Numbered from the stretch's first letter, positions 16,454-25,402 are shown. The stretch is 64,000 bases of DNA from Streptomyces xantholiticus (GCF_014651015.1 NZ_BMWB01000013.1:62001-126000), one strand, 5' to 3'. The notes: generated by a model from the sequence alone, not told the origin. Program-made: numbers and translations.

Positions 16454-19018
16454 ATGGGACGCGGCAAGCTACGGATCTACCTCGGTGCGGCGCCGGGCGT
16501 CGGCAAGACGTACGCCATGCTGTCCGAGGCGCACCGGCGTGCCGAGCGCGGCACCGACTGCGTGGTCGCCTTCGCCGAGACGCACGGCCGGCCCAGGACC
16601 GCAGCGCTCCTGCACGGCCTCGAACACGTGCCCCGCCGGGAGATCGTCCACCCTGAAGCCGTCTTCAACGAGATGGACATCGACGCCGTACTGGAACGCC
16701 GCCCCGCAGTCGCCCTCGTCGACGAGATCGCCCACACCAATGCACAGGGCTCACGCAACAGCAAGCGGTGGCAGGACGTCGAGGAACTTCTCGCAGCGGG
16801 CACCGACGTCATATCCACCGTCAACATCCAGCACCTCGAATCACTCGGCGACGTCGTCGAGACGATCACCGGCGTGCGGCAGCCGGAGACCGTCCCCGAC
16901 GAGGTGGTCCGCCGCGCCGACCAGATCGAACTCGTCGACATGGCGCCCGAGGCGCTGCGCCGCCGCATGGCGCACGGCAACATCTACCAGCCGGACAAGG
17001 TCGACGCGGCGCTCTCCAACTACTTCCGTCCCGGCAACCTCACCGCCCTGCGCGAACTCGCCCTCCTCTGGCTCGCCGACCGCGTCGACGAATACCTCCA
17101 GCAGTACCGCGGCGAGCACAACATCCGCTCCACCTGGCAGGCCCGCGAACGCATTGTCGTCGGCCTCACCGGCGGGCCCGAGGGCGGCACCCTCATCCGG
17201 CGCGCCGCCCGGCTGGCGGAGAAGGGCGCCGGTGGTGAGGTCCTCGCCGTCTACATCGCCCGCAGCGACGGACTGACCTCCGCCTCGCCCAAGGAACTCG
17301 CCGTACAGCGCACCCTCGTCGAGGACCTCGGCGGCACCTTCCACCACGTCATCGGCGACGACGTGCCCTCCGCGCTGCTCGAATTCGCGCGTGGCGTCAA
17401 CGCCACCCAGATCGTGCTCGGCTCCAGCCGCCGCAAGGCCTGGCAGTACCTGTTCGGGCCCGGCGTCGGCGCGACCGTCGCCCGCGACTCGGGACCCGAC
17501 CTCGACGTCCACATCGTCACCCACGACGAGGCGGGCAAGGGCAGGGGCCTGCCGGGCACCCGCGGTGCCAGGCTCGGCCGCTCCCGTGTCGCCGGAGGAT
17601 GGCTCGTCGGCGTCGCAGGCCCGGTACTGCTGACGGTGCTGCTCACCGCGATCGAGAACGGGCCGGGTCTCGCCAACAACGTGCTGCTTTTCCTCTTCCT
17701 GACCGTGATCGCGGCCCTGCTCGGCGGACTGCTGGCCGCGCTGGCCTCGGCGGCCGTGGGCTCGCTGCTGCTGAACTACTACTTCACCACGCCCACCCAC
17801 ACCCTCGACATCGCGGAACCGGAGAACCTCGTCGCCCTCGTGATCTTCTTCGCGGTGGGCGTGGCCGTGGCCTCCGTCGTGGACCTGGCCGCGCGCCGCA
17901 CCCACCAGGCGGCCCGCCTGAAGGCCGAGTCCGAGATCCTCTCGTTCCTCGCCGGCAGCGTCCTGCGTGGTCAGACCGCGCTGGACGCCCTGCTGGAGCG
18001 GGTGCGCGAGACGTTCGCCATGGAGTCCGTCGCGCTGCTCGAACGCGACAGCGACGTCGACCCGTGGACCTGCACGGCCAGCGTCGGCCCCAGGCCTGCC
18101 GCCCGCCCCGAGGACGCCGACGTGGACATGCCGGTCGGGGACCAGATGGCGATGGCGCTTTCCGGCCGCGTACTGCCCGCAGAGGACCGGCGGGTCCTTG
18201 CGGCCTTCGCCACCCAGGCGGCCGTCGTCGTGGACCGGCAGCGGCTGGTCGGGGAGGCGGAACAGGTCCGCGAGCTCGCGGAGGGAAACCGCATACGCAC
18301 CGCTCTGCTCGCCGCCGTCAGCCACGACCTGCGCACCCCGCTGGCCGGCATCAAGGCGGCCGTCACCTCACTGCGGTCCGACGACGTCGCCTGGTCGAAG
18401 GAGGACGAGGCAGAACTCCTGGCGGGCATCGAGGAGGGCGCCGACCGCCTCGACCACCTGGTGGGCAATCTGCTCGACATGTCCCGGCTGCAGACCGGGA
18501 CCGTCACCCCCCTGATCCGTGAGACCGGCCTCGACGAGGTGATCCCGCTCGCGCTCGCCGGAGTCCCGGCCGAGAGCGTCGAACTGGAGATCCCCGAGAC
18601 ACTGCCGATGGTGGCAGTGGACCGGGGACTGCTGGAGCGGGCCGTGGCCAACATCGTCGAGAACGCCGTCAAGTACAGCCCCGACACCGTCCCCGTCACC
18701 GTCGCCGCGAGCACCCTCGGCACACGCGTCGAACTGCGCGTCGTGGACCGCGGAGCGGGCGTGCCCGACGACGCGAAGGAGCGGATCTTCGAACCGTTCC
18801 AGCGCTACGGCGACGCGCCGCGCGGCGCGGGCGTGGGCCTCGGACTCGCCGTCGCCCGTGGATTCATGGAGGCCATGGGCGGCACGCTGACGGCCGAGGA
18901 CACCCCCGGCGGCGGCATGACGATGGTGCTCACCCTCGCGGCCGGCCCCGGCCACACCGGCACCGCCGGACCAGTCACAGCAGCAGCCCGGACGGGCGGA
19001 AAGGCGGGCAGTACATGA
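16454..19018 (+). CDS. kdpD: KdpD-type sensor histidine kinase
   Basis: An 854-aa sensor kinase of the KdpD family. The N-terminal KdpD domain (about 1-210) has the Walker A motif GAAPGVGKT and the VDEIAHTN Walker B region. A universal-stress-like domain follows (about 230-355), then four closely spaced membrane segments (about 380-485), a GAF-like stretch, HisKA with His624 in SHDLRTPLAG, and HATPase (NIVENAVKY, GVGLGLAVA). KdpD senses low K+ or osmotic upshift and normally controls kdpFABC, but no kdp pump genes lie nearby. The ATG has purine-rich GAGAAGA upstream. kdpE overlaps its end by 4 nt. Confidence 0.9.
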   Translation: MGRGKLRIYLGAAPGVGKTYAMLSEAHRRAERGTDCVVAFAETHGRPRTAALLHGLEHVPRREIVHPEAVFNEMDIDAVLERRPAVALVDEIAHTNAQGSRNSKRWQDVEELLAAGTDVISTVNIQHLESLGDVVETITGVRQPETVPDEVVRRADQIELVDMAPEALRRRMAHGNIYQPDKVDAALSNYFRPGNLTALRELALLWLADRVDEYLQQYRGEHNIRSTWQARERIVVGLTGGPEGGTLIRRAARLAEKGAGGEVLAVYIARSDGLTSASPKELAVQRTLVEDLGGTFHHVIGDDVPSALLEFARGVNATQIVLGSSRRKAWQYLFGPGVGATVARDSGPDLDVHIVTHDEAGKGRGLPGTRGARLGRSRVAGGWLVGVAGPVLLTVLLTAIENGPGLANNVLLFLFLTVIAALLGGLLAALASAAVGSLLLNYYFTTPTHTLDIAEPENLVALVIFFAVGVAVASVVDLAARRTHQAARLKAESEILSFLAGSVLRGQTALDALLERVRETFAMESVALLERDSDVDPWTCTASVGPRPAARPEDADVDMPVGDQMAMALSGRVLPAEDRRVLAAFATQAAVVVDRQRLVGEAEQVRELAEGNRIRTALLAAVSHDLRTPLAGIKAAVTSLRSDDVAWSKEDEAELLAGIEEGADRLDHLVGNLLDMSRLQTGTVTPLIRETGLDEVIPLALAGVPAESVELEIPETLPMVAVDRGLLERAVANIVENAVKYSPDTVPVTVAASTLGTRVELRVVDRGAGVPDDAKERIFEPFQRYGDAPRGAGVGLGLAVARGFMEAMGGTLTAEDTPGGGMTMVLTLAAGPGHTGTAGPVTAAARTGGKAGST

Positions 19019-19698
19019 CCAGGGTGCTCGTGGTCGACGACGAGCCGCAGATAGTACGCGCCCTCGTGATCAACCTGAGGGCGCGCAAGTACGAGGTGGA
19101 CTCGGCCCCCGACGGCGCCACCGCCCTCCAACTGGCCGCGGCCCGCCACCCCGACGTCGTCGTCCTGGACCTGGGACTGCCCGACATGGACGGCGTCGAG
19201 GTGATCAAGGGGCTGCGCAGCTGGACCCGCGTCCCCGTCCTCGTCCTGTCCGCCCGCCACTCCTCCGACGAGAAGGTCGAGGCGCTCGACGCCGGCGCGG
19301 ACGACTATGTCACCAAGCCGTTCGGCATGGACGAGCTCCTCGCCCGGCTGCGCGCCGCCGTCCGCAGGGCCGAGCCCGTCGGCGGTGAGGACGACGTGAC
19401 CGTGCTCGAGACCGAGGGTTTCACCGTCGACCTGGTGGCGAAGAAGGTGAACCGGGAAGGCCGTGATGTACGCCTCACCCCGACCGAGTGGCACCTGCTC
19501 GAGGTACTGGTGCGCAACACCGGACGCCTCGTGAGCCAGAAGCAGCTCCTCCAGGAGGTGTGGGGGCCCTCGTACGGAACCGAGACCAACTATCTGCGCG
19601 TGTACATGGCACAACTGCGCCGCAAGCTCGAGGCGGACCCCTCGCATCCTCGTCATTTCGTCACCGAGCCCGGCATGGGATACCGCTTCGAACGTTGA
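19015..19698 (+). CDS. kdpE: KdpE-type response regulator
   Basis: A 227-aa OmpR-family regulator. The receiver domain has VVDDE, phospho-acceptor Asp52 in VVVLDLGLPD and Lys in YVTKPFG. The winged-helix domain (about 130-227) carries LTPTEWHLLEVLVRN and ends RHFVTEPGMGYRFE, the KdpE pattern. It is the cognate partner of the overlapping kdpD (ATGA). With no kdpFABC in the window, its targets may be elsewhere or include the TrkA and KimA-like genes 2-5 kb downstream; that is inference only. Confidence 0.92.
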   Translation: MTRVLVVDDEPQIVRALVINLRARKYEVDSAPDGATALQLAAARHPDVVVLDLGLPDMDGVEVIKGLRSWTRVPVLVLSARHSSDEKVEALDAGADDYVTKPFGMDELLARLRAAVRRAEPVGGEDDVTVLETEGFTVDLVAKKVNREGRDVRLTPTEWHLLEVLVRNTGRLVSQKQLLQEVWGPSYGTETNYLRVYMAQLRRKLEADPSHPRHFVTEPGMGYRFER

Positions 19699-19731
19699 TC
19701 CGGGCCTGGTGGCGGCCGGTAGGCTTGCGGT

Positions 19732-20157
19732 ATGAGTGCTCGACCCCGTTCCGCGAAGGCGGCGAAGGAGGAATCGGTGGCCAGACAGGCCGGCCGCTTC
19801 CGGCGCATGCTGGACCGGCTCTCCAGCTCCCAGCAGGACCTCGAGTCCGAGGAGCTCCAGGAGGACGCGCAGGCATCGGGGTGCACCCGTATCGCCGACT
19901 GCGGGGACCGTCAGATCGTCAGGGTCGCTGGTACCTTGCGCACGGTCACCCTGCGTCCGCGGGCCGGTGTGCCCGCGCTGGAGGCGGAGCTCTTCGACGG
20001 CACGGCCCCGCTGGACGTGGTCTGGCTCGGCCGCCGTTCCATCGTCGGCATAGAGCCGGGCCGCAGACTGATCGCCTCCGGCCGGGTCTCGATGAGTCAC
20101 GGTCGCCGGGTGCTGTTCAATCCCAAATACGAACTCCGACCACTCGGACAGGAGTAG
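19732..20157 (+). CDS. OB-fold nucleic-acid-binding domain protein
   Basis: A 141-aa protein. The first 50 residues are basic and helical (RRMLDRLSSSQQDLESEELQ); residues ~55-135 form an OB-fold similar to the tRNA-type anticodon-binding module: RQIVRVAGTLRTVTLRP, ELFDGTAPLDVVWLGRR, GRRLIASGRVS and the terminal VLFNPKYEL. It probably binds single-stranded nucleic acid or serves as an accessory in DNA or RNA metabolism; no partner is evident. The ATG at 19732 is used; an in-frame GTG 15 codons later is an alternative. It is followed after 3 nt by the DUF3159 gene. Confidence 0.83.
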   Translation: MSARPRSAKAAKEESVARQAGRFRRMLDRLSSSQQDLESEELQEDAQASGCTRIADCGDRQIVRVAGTLRTVTLRPRAGVPALEAELFDGTAPLDVVWLGRRSIVGIEPGRRLIASGRVSMSHGRRVLFNPKYELRPLGQE

Positions 20158-20160
20158 CCG

Positions 20161-20907
20161 GTGGCGTCTGTCGACAAGCCGACCCCCACGACCACGAACA
20201 GCGACGCACAGGATCCCGACCCTGCCGCCGCCTCTGCACCCGACGACGTGAAGACGGTGACCGAGGCGGCCCTGTTCGAGGCCTTCGGCGGCGTCCGCGG
20301 CATGGTGGAGACCGTCCTGCCGGGACTGCTCTTCGTCTCGATCTACACCGTCAACAAGGACCTGCACCTCTCGGCGATCGCGGCGCTGGCCGTCTCCCTG
20401 GTGATGGTCGCGGTCCGGCTCGTACGCAAGGACACCGTCAAGCACGCGTTCAGCGGCGTCTTCGGCGTCGCCTTCGGTGTCGTCTTCGCGATGATGACGG
20501 GCAACGCCAAGGACTTCTATCTGCCGGGCATGCTGTACACGCTCGGCCTGGCGCTGGCGTACATCATCACCGCGATCGCCGGCGTGCCGCTGATCGGACT
20601 GATCCTCGGGCCGGTCTTCAAGGAGAACCTTTCCTGGCGGACCCGCAACCCCGGCCGCAAGAAGGCGTACACCAAGGCGAGTTGGGCGTGGGGGCTGATC
20701 CTGCTCGCCAAGTGCGCGATCCTCTTCCCGCTGTACTGGTGGGCCGACACGACCCAGCTCGGCTGGGTGCTGGTGACGCTGAAGATTCCGCCGTTCCTGC
20801 TGGCGGTCTATCTGACGTGGGTCTTCCTGGCGAAGGCGCCGCCGCCGATCGACGTCTTCGCGGAAATGGAAGCGGAGGAGCGCCGCAAGGCCTCGGAGAC
20901 GGACTGA
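20161..20907 (+). CDS. DUF3159 integral membrane protein
   Basis: A 248-aa membrane protein with a disordered Asp/Pro/Ala-rich N-terminus (1-35) and the DUF3159 core. The core starts EAALFEAFGGVRGMVETVLP and has about six hydrophobic segments between residues 45 and 230, then a charged tail. The family is actinobacterial and of unknown function; its gene regularly follows the OB-fold gene, as here (3-nt spacing), so the two probably share one mRNA. The GTG start has GGAG-type pairing (ACAGGAG) just before the preceding stop. Confidence 0.87.
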   Translation: MASVDKPTPTTTNSDAQDPDPAAASAPDDVKTVTEAALFEAFGGVRGMVETVLPGLLFVSIYTVNKDLHLSAIAALAVSLVMVAVRLVRKDTVKHAFSGVFGVAFGVVFAMMTGNAKDFYLPGMLYTLGLALAYIITAIAGVPLIGLILGPVFKENLSWRTRNPGRKKAYTKASWAWGLILLAKCAILFPLYWWADTTQLGWVLVTLKIPPFLLAVYLTWVFLAKAPPPIDVFAEMEAEERRKASETD

Positions 20908-21044
20908 CGCCGGGCCCTTGGGCGGGCGGCGCACCGGGCCACGCTCCGGGTGGCTCGGCGTCCGGGTGCCGCTCCGGTGGCATGCCCGGGTGCCGCGTTG
21001 CCGGGCGTGGCCGGTCCGTGTGCGTGACGCTCTCGGTGTCGGGG

Positions 21045-21069
21045 CCCGCGTCCTCCGGGAGGACGCGGG
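21045..21069 (+). terminator. terminator after the DUF3159 gene
   Basis: A perfect 11-bp stem, CCCGCGTCCTC (21045-21055) with GAGGACGCGGG (21059-21069), and a 3-nt loop, 138 nt after the DUF3159 stop. It has no U-tract. Confidence 0.7.
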
Positions 21070-21211
21070 GCTGTGCCGTGTGTCCAGGGACTGCTTTCCG
21101 TACCCGCCCCGCCGTGACGGACGAGCCTTACGTCCGAGCACGCCCCCTGCGCGTCCCCTGCCCCCGATCGGCGGTTTCGCCGCCGGTGGCCGGTGCGGAT
21201 GGGGAGATGTC

Positions 21212-21264
21212 CCCCACCCCGCCCTCCCCCTACGCCTAGCGGCGTGGGCAGTACCCCCATCCCG
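21212..21264 (+). repeat. dispersed Streptomyces-type intergenic repeat, copy 2
   Basis: Same layout and orientation as copy 1 at 8988-9040: C-rich run, CCCTACGCCTAGCGGCGTG, then GGCAGTACCCCC. The two copies differ at only a handful of positions across about 50 nt. It sits between the DUF3159 terminator and the PAP2 remnant. Confidence 0.7.
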
Positions 21265-21330
21265 CTGTGTCGCTGTGCGGCTCCGCAGCGTGGTGGGATC
21301 CGCCCGGACCCGTTTCCGGGGCTCCGCGCT

Positions 21331-21600
21331 CTGGACAGCAGCATCACCCGCGATCTCTACCGCGACATCATCGACTTCGCCCACACCACTCCGTCCTGGG
21401 TTCGGCATCTCGCCGAACTGTGGACGGACGCAGGGCTGTTGCTCTTCGGGGTGCTGTTCGTCGTGGCCTGGCGCCCGTGCCCCCCGCACCTCGATTCCCC
21501 CTCCGGCCTGGCGGCCGTGGCGGGTGGACCCTGCGGGCGGAGGTTGCCGGGCAGTGGCGAATCAAGCCCGTCCGGCGATCGAGGACACGGCGTGGAGCGC
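21331..21600 (+). pseudogene. truncated PAP2-family phosphatase remnant
   Basis: The frame from 21331 reads LDSSITRDLYRDIIDFAH, then TPSWVRHLAELWTDAGLLLF and GVLFVVAW. This is the N-terminal part and first membrane segment typical of Streptomyces PAP2-type membrane phosphatases. After about residue 53 the coding pattern dissolves into Pro/Arg-rich translation, with short family-like bits in other frames (IKPV, RAIEDTAW). The catalytic KxxxxxxRP, SGH and SRxxxxxH motifs are absent. I call it a 3'-decayed gene; limits are approximate. The surrounding 809-nt gap 20908-21716 holds only this, a terminator and the dispersed repeat. Confidence 0.55.
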
Positions 21601-21716
21601 GCCACGGCGTCCACGCGGACGCCGTACCGCGCGCCGGGCAGCGGGGCACGGGGCCGGGTCTTCCCGTCGCGGCGGAGCCCGATCCGGCCACGCCCGCGGG
21701 GGGCGTGGCCCCGGGG

Positions 21717-22400
21717 TCAGCCCGCCGCCGACGGGCCCTCGCGGCGGACGGAGAGGAGGTCCTCGAGTTGTTCCTCACGCGCCTGCGCCGCCACGAACAG
21801 CAGCTCGTCGCCCGCCTCGAGCGTCTCCTCCGGGCTCGGCGTCAGCACCCGAGAGCCTCGGATGATGGTGACCAGCGACGTGTCCTCGGGCCAGTCCACA
21901 TCGCCCACCGAAGTCCCGGCGAGCGCCGACTCCGGCGGCAGCGTCAGCTCGACGAGGTTCGCGTCGCCGTGGCTGAAGCGCAGCAGGCGGACGAGGTCTC
22001 CGACGCTCACCGCTTCTTCCACGAGCGCCGACATCAGGCGTGGCGTGGAGACGGCGACGTCGACGCCCCAGGACTCGTTGAAGAGCCACTCGTTCTTGGG
22101 GTTGTTGACGCGCGCGACGACCCGCGGCACCCCGTACTCGGTCTTGGCGAGGAGCGAGACGACGAGGTTGACCTTGTCGTCGCCGGTGGCGGCGATGACC
22201 ACGTTGCAGCGTTGCAGCGCCGCCTCGTCCAGGGACGTGATCTCGCAGGCGTCGGCGAGCAGCCACTCGGCCTGCGGCACACGCTCCACGGAGATCGCGG
22301 TGGGGGTCTTGTCGACGAGGAGGACCTCGTGCCCGTTCTCCAGCAGTTCGCCGGCGATGGAACGGCCCACCGCACCGGCGCCCGCGATAGCGACACGCAT
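21717..22400 (-). CDS. trkA: TrkA-family K+ channel/transporter regulatory protein (second of pair)
   Basis: A 227-aa cytoplasmic protein with an N-terminal RCK/TrkA-N Rossmann domain (MRVAIAGAGAVG, acidic end of the second strand in LLVDKT) and a C-terminal TrkA-C domain (VELTLPPESALAGTSV onward). Such subunits bind NAD(H), ATP or c-di-AMP and gate K+ uptake systems at the membrane. The start ATG overlaps the stop of the upstream trkA by one base (TGATG), so the two are made together. The membrane partner is most likely the divergent KimA-like permease, or a Trk/Ktr channel elsewhere. Confidence 0.88.
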   Translation of the reverse strand: MRVAIAGAGAVGRSIAGELLENGHEVLLVDKTPTAISVERVPQAEWLLADACEITSLDEAALQRCNVVIAATGDDKVNLVVSLLAKTEYGVPRVVARVNNPKNEWLFNESWGVDVAVSTPRLMSALVEEAVSVGDLVRLLRFSHGDANLVELTLPPESALAGTSVGDVDWPEDTSLVTIIRGSRVLTPSPEETLEAGDELLFVAAQAREEQLEDLLSVRREGPSAAG

Positions 22401-23068
22401 CAGTGACCGCCCTCCTCTGGACCTTCCGCGAAGGCCTCCTCGACCTTCGCGATCTCGTCCGTGCGCATCATCACATGCACGAGATCACCTTCTTGAAGCA
22501 CGGTCTGCGACGTGGGCAGGATCGCTTCGCCCAATCGGGTCAGGAAGGCGACCCGTACACCCGTCTCGTCCTGGAGCCGGCTGACCTTGTGGCCGATCCA
22601 GGCCGGCGAGGTGTAGACCTCGGCCAGTTGTACGCCGCCGCTCGGATCACTCCACAGCGGCTCCGCGCCGGAGGGCAGCAGACGACGCAGCATCTGGTCG
22701 GCGGTCCAGCGGACGGTGGCCACCGTCGGGATGCCGAGGCGCTGATAGACCTCGGCGCGCCGCGGGTCGTAGATACGGGCCGCGACGTTCTCGATGCCGA
22801 ACATCTCGCGCGCCACCCGCGCCGCGATGATGTTGGAGTTGTCGCCGCTGCTGACGGCGGCGAACGCGCCCGCGTCCTCGATGCCCGCCTCGCGCAGGGT
22901 GTCCTGGTCGAAGCCGACGCCGGTGACGCGGCGGCCACCGAATCCGGATCCCAGACGGCGGAAGGCGGTGGGGTCGCGGTCGACGACGGCGACCGTGTGC
23001 CCCTGCTGCTCCAGGGTCTGCGCGAGAGCGGCTCCCACTCGCCCGCATCCCATGATGACGATGTGCAC
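22400..23068 (-). CDS. trkA: TrkA-family K+ channel/transporter regulatory protein (first of pair)
   Basis: A 222-aa paralogue of its neighbour. TrkA-N begins MHIVIMGCGRVG with VAVVDRD at the end of the second strand; TrkA-C runs from about residue 145 (VQLAEVYTSPAWIGHKV) to ILPTSQTVLQEGDLVHVMM. It is a cytoplasmic nucleotide-sensing regulator of K+ transport. It is the promoter-proximal gene of the trkA pair and divergent from the KimA-like permease across 212 nt. A small hairpin (GGACCCG at 23159 with CGGGTCC at 23178) lies in the gap. Confidence 0.88.
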   Translation of the reverse strand: MHIVIMGCGRVGAALAQTLEQQGHTVAVVDRDPTAFRRLGSGFGGRRVTGVGFDQDTLREAGIEDAGAFAAVSSGDNSNIIAARVAREMFGIENVAARIYDPRRAEVYQRLGIPTVATVRWTADQMLRRLLPSGAEPLWSDPSGGVQLAEVYTSPAWIGHKVSRLQDETGVRVAFLTRLGEAILPTSQTVLQEGDLVHVMMRTDEIAKVEEAFAEGPEEGGH

Positions 23069-23242
23069 GACCGTCCTTCCGGCTATGTCTACTGCGGTAC
23101 CAGCGGTACCCGGGTCATTCGGTACCAGTCATTGAGGCACTACAGGATCTCAGACCACGGACCCGACAGGGTACGCACGGGTCCGTCAAGAGGGCCCCGG
23201 CGCAGCGGACGCGTTAAGATCCCGCAGGTGATGCGCCGCTGG

Positions 23243-23273
23243 TTGGGCTTGGCCGATACCGAGCGCTTACGAT
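23243..23273 (+). promoter_or_regulatory. candidate promoter for a leaderless KimA-like transcript
   Basis: TTGGGC (23243-23248) and TACGAT (23268-23273) are separated by 19 nt, and the GTG start follows TACGAT after 7 nt. There is no ribosome binding site. This geometry fits transcription starting at the GTG itself, which is common in Streptomyces. Confidence 0.45.
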
Positions 23274-23280
23274 CCTGAGC

Positions 23281-25329
23281 GTGTCCAAACTGACCGACGT
23301 TCCCAAACGGATCCTGATCGGCCGGGCGCTGCGCAGTGAAAAGCTGGGGGAGACTCTTCTCCCGAAACGCATCGCCCTCCCCGTCTTCGCTTCCGACCCC
23401 CTGTCCTCCGTGGCATACGCGCCGGGCGAAGTGCTGCTGGTCCTTTCCATCGCGGGTGTGTCGGCGTACCACTTCAGTCCGTGGATCGCGGCCGCCGTCG
23501 TGGTGCTGATGTTCACGGTCGTAGCCTCCTACCGGCAGAACGTGCGCGCGTACCCGAGCGGCGGCGGCGACTACGAGGTCGCCAACACCAATCTCGGCCC
23601 GAAGGCGGGTCTGACCGTCGCCAGCGCCCTTCTGGTCGACTACGTCCTCACGGTGGCCGTGTCGATCTCCTCGGGTGTGGAGAACCTGGGCTCCGCGATC
23701 CCGTTCGTCGTCGAGCACAAGGTGTTCTGCGCCGTCGGGATCATCGTCCTGCTCACCCTGATGAACCTGCGCGGCGTGAGGGAGTCGGGCAAGCTCTTCG
23801 CGATCCCGACGTATGTCTTCGTCGCCGGCGTGTTCATCATGATCGCCTGGGGTGCCTTCAAGGGAATCGTCCTCGACGAGAGCATGCGCGCACCGACCGC
23901 CGACTACGAGATCAAGCCGGAGCACGAGGGCCTCGCGGGCTTCGCGCTGCTCTTCCTGCTGCTGCGCGCGTTCTCGTCCGGCTGCGCCGCGCTGACCGGC
24001 GTCGAGGCCATCAGCAACGGTGTCCCCGCCTTCCGCAAGCCGAAGAGCCGCAACGCCGCGACGACGCTGCTGCTGATGGGCGCGCTGGCCGTCACCATGT
24101 TCTGCGGCATCATCGGCCTGGCCATGGCCACCGGCGTCAAGATGGCGGAGTTCCCGGCGAAGGACCTGATCGCCGACGGCGTCCCGGTCGGACCCGACTA
24201 CGTACAGAACCCGGTGATCTCGCAGGTCGCGGCCGCCGTCTTCGGCGACGGGACGTTCTTCTTCGTACTGCTGGCCGCCGCCACCGCCCTGGTCCTGTTC
24301 CTGGCGGCGAACACCGCGTACAACGGCTTCCCGCTGCTCGGCTCGATCCTCGCGCAGGACCGCTACCTGCCGCGCCAGCTGCACACCCGCGGCGACCGGC
24401 TCGCCTTCTCCAACGGCATCGTGCTGCTGGCGGGCGCCGCGATCCTGCTGGTCTGGCTGTACGGAGCCGACTCCACCAAGCTGATCCAGCTGTACATCGT
24501 CGGCGTGTTCGTCTCCTTCACCCTGAGCCAGACCGGCATGGTCCGGCACTGGAACCGGCACCTGAGGACCGAGAGGAACAAGGCCAAGCGCCGCCACATG
24601 ATCCGCTCCCGGGCGATCAACACCTTCGGTGCCTTCTTCACCGGCGTGGTGCTGGTCGTCGTGCTTGCCACCAAGTTCACCCACGGCGCGTGGGTGGCCC
24701 TGCTGGGTATGGTGATCTTCTACGGCACGATGACCGCGATCCGCAGGCACTACGACCGGGTCGCCGAGGAGATCGCCGCACCGGACGAACCCGGCGACGA
24801 CAGTGTCCGGCCCTCACGCGTCCATGCGATCGTGCTCGTCTCCAAGGTCCACCGGCCGACGCTGCGAGCCGTCGCCTACGCCAAGGCGATGCGCTTCGAC
24901 CGGCTCGAGGCGATCAGCATCAGCGTCGACCCCGCGGAGACCAAGGCGTTGCAGAAGGAATGGGAACGCCGTGGCATCAACGTCCCGCTGAAGATCCTCG
25001 ACTCGCCCTACCGCGAGATCACCCGCCCCGTCATCGAATACGTCAAGGGCCTGCGGACCGAGAACCCCCGTGACGTCGTCAGCGTCGTCATTCCCGAATA
25101 CGTGGTCGGCCACTGGTACGAGCACTTCCTGCACAACCAGAGCGCGCTGCGGCTCAAGGGCCGGCTGCTGTTCACGCCCGGCGTGATGGTGACCTCGGTG
25201 CCGTACCAGCTGGTGTCCTCCGAGGCCGCCAAGCAGCGGGCCAGGAAACGCCAGGAGTGGAACGCCCCCGGTTCGGTGCGACGCGGTCCGGTGGACCGGC
25301 GGCCGAAGGAGCCGAGCGGCAAGGCCTGA
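23281..25329 (+). CDS. APC-superfamily permease, KimA (YdaO)-like K+ transporter
   Basis: A 682-aa membrane protein with 12 hydrophobic segments in residues ~35-490 and a cytoplasmic C-terminal domain of about 180 residues. ASDPLSSVAYAPGEVLLVLS is the opening of the KimA/KUP-like group, and the region around segment 6 has AFSSGCAALTGVEAISNGVP. Bacillus KimA is a high-affinity K+/H+ symporter controlled by c-di-AMP. Position beside two trkA genes supports a K+ role here. An amino-acid substrate cannot be excluded, since databases call many of these simply APC permeases. The start appears leaderless. Confidence 0.85.
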   Translation: MSKLTDVPKRILIGRALRSEKLGETLLPKRIALPVFASDPLSSVAYAPGEVLLVLSIAGVSAYHFSPWIAAAVVVLMFTVVASYRQNVRAYPSGGGDYEVANTNLGPKAGLTVASALLVDYVLTVAVSISSGVENLGSAIPFVVEHKVFCAVGIIVLLTLMNLRGVRESGKLFAIPTYVFVAGVFIMIAWGAFKGIVLDESMRAPTADYEIKPEHEGLAGFALLFLLLRAFSSGCAALTGVEAISNGVPAFRKPKSRNAATTLLLMGALAVTMFCGIIGLAMATGVKMAEFPAKDLIADGVPVGPDYVQNPVISQVAAAVFGDGTFFFVLLAAATALVLFLAANTAYNGFPLLGSILAQDRYLPRQLHTRGDRLAFSNGIVLLAGAAILLVWLYGADSTKLIQLYIVGVFVSFTLSQTGMVRHWNRHLRTERNKAKRRHMIRSRAINTFGAFFTGVVLVVVLATKFTHGAWVALLGMVIFYGTMTAIRRHYDRVAEEIAAPDEPGDDSVRPSRVHAIVLVSKVHRPTLRAVAYAKAMRFDRLEAISISVDPAETKALQKEWERRGINVPLKILDSPYREITRPVIEYVKGLRTENPRDVVSVVIPEYVVGHWYEHFLHNQSALRLKGRLLFTPGVMVTSVPYQLVSSEAAKQRARKRQEWNAPGSVRRGPVDRRPKEPSGKA

Positions 25330-25402
25330 GGCACTCGGCGGCGGACGTAGACTGGTCGGTCGTTGTCCTGCCGTACCCCCTGACCTCTGGAGTCACCCCG
25401 CC

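Noticed and set aside
16454-19698. Complete kdp operon
   Set aside because: No kdpF, kdpA, kdpB or kdpC homologue lies on either side of kdpDE in the window.
18805-21489. 894-aa open frame on the minus strand
   Set aside because: Antisense shadow of kdpE, the OB-fold and DUF3159 genes; composition is His/Gln/Arg-rich noise typical of high-GC antisense frames.
23069-23280. c-di-AMP (ydaO-type) riboswitch before the KimA-like permease
   Set aside because: The permease mRNA appears leaderless, and the 212-nt gap shows only one short hairpin, not the conserved ydaO helices.
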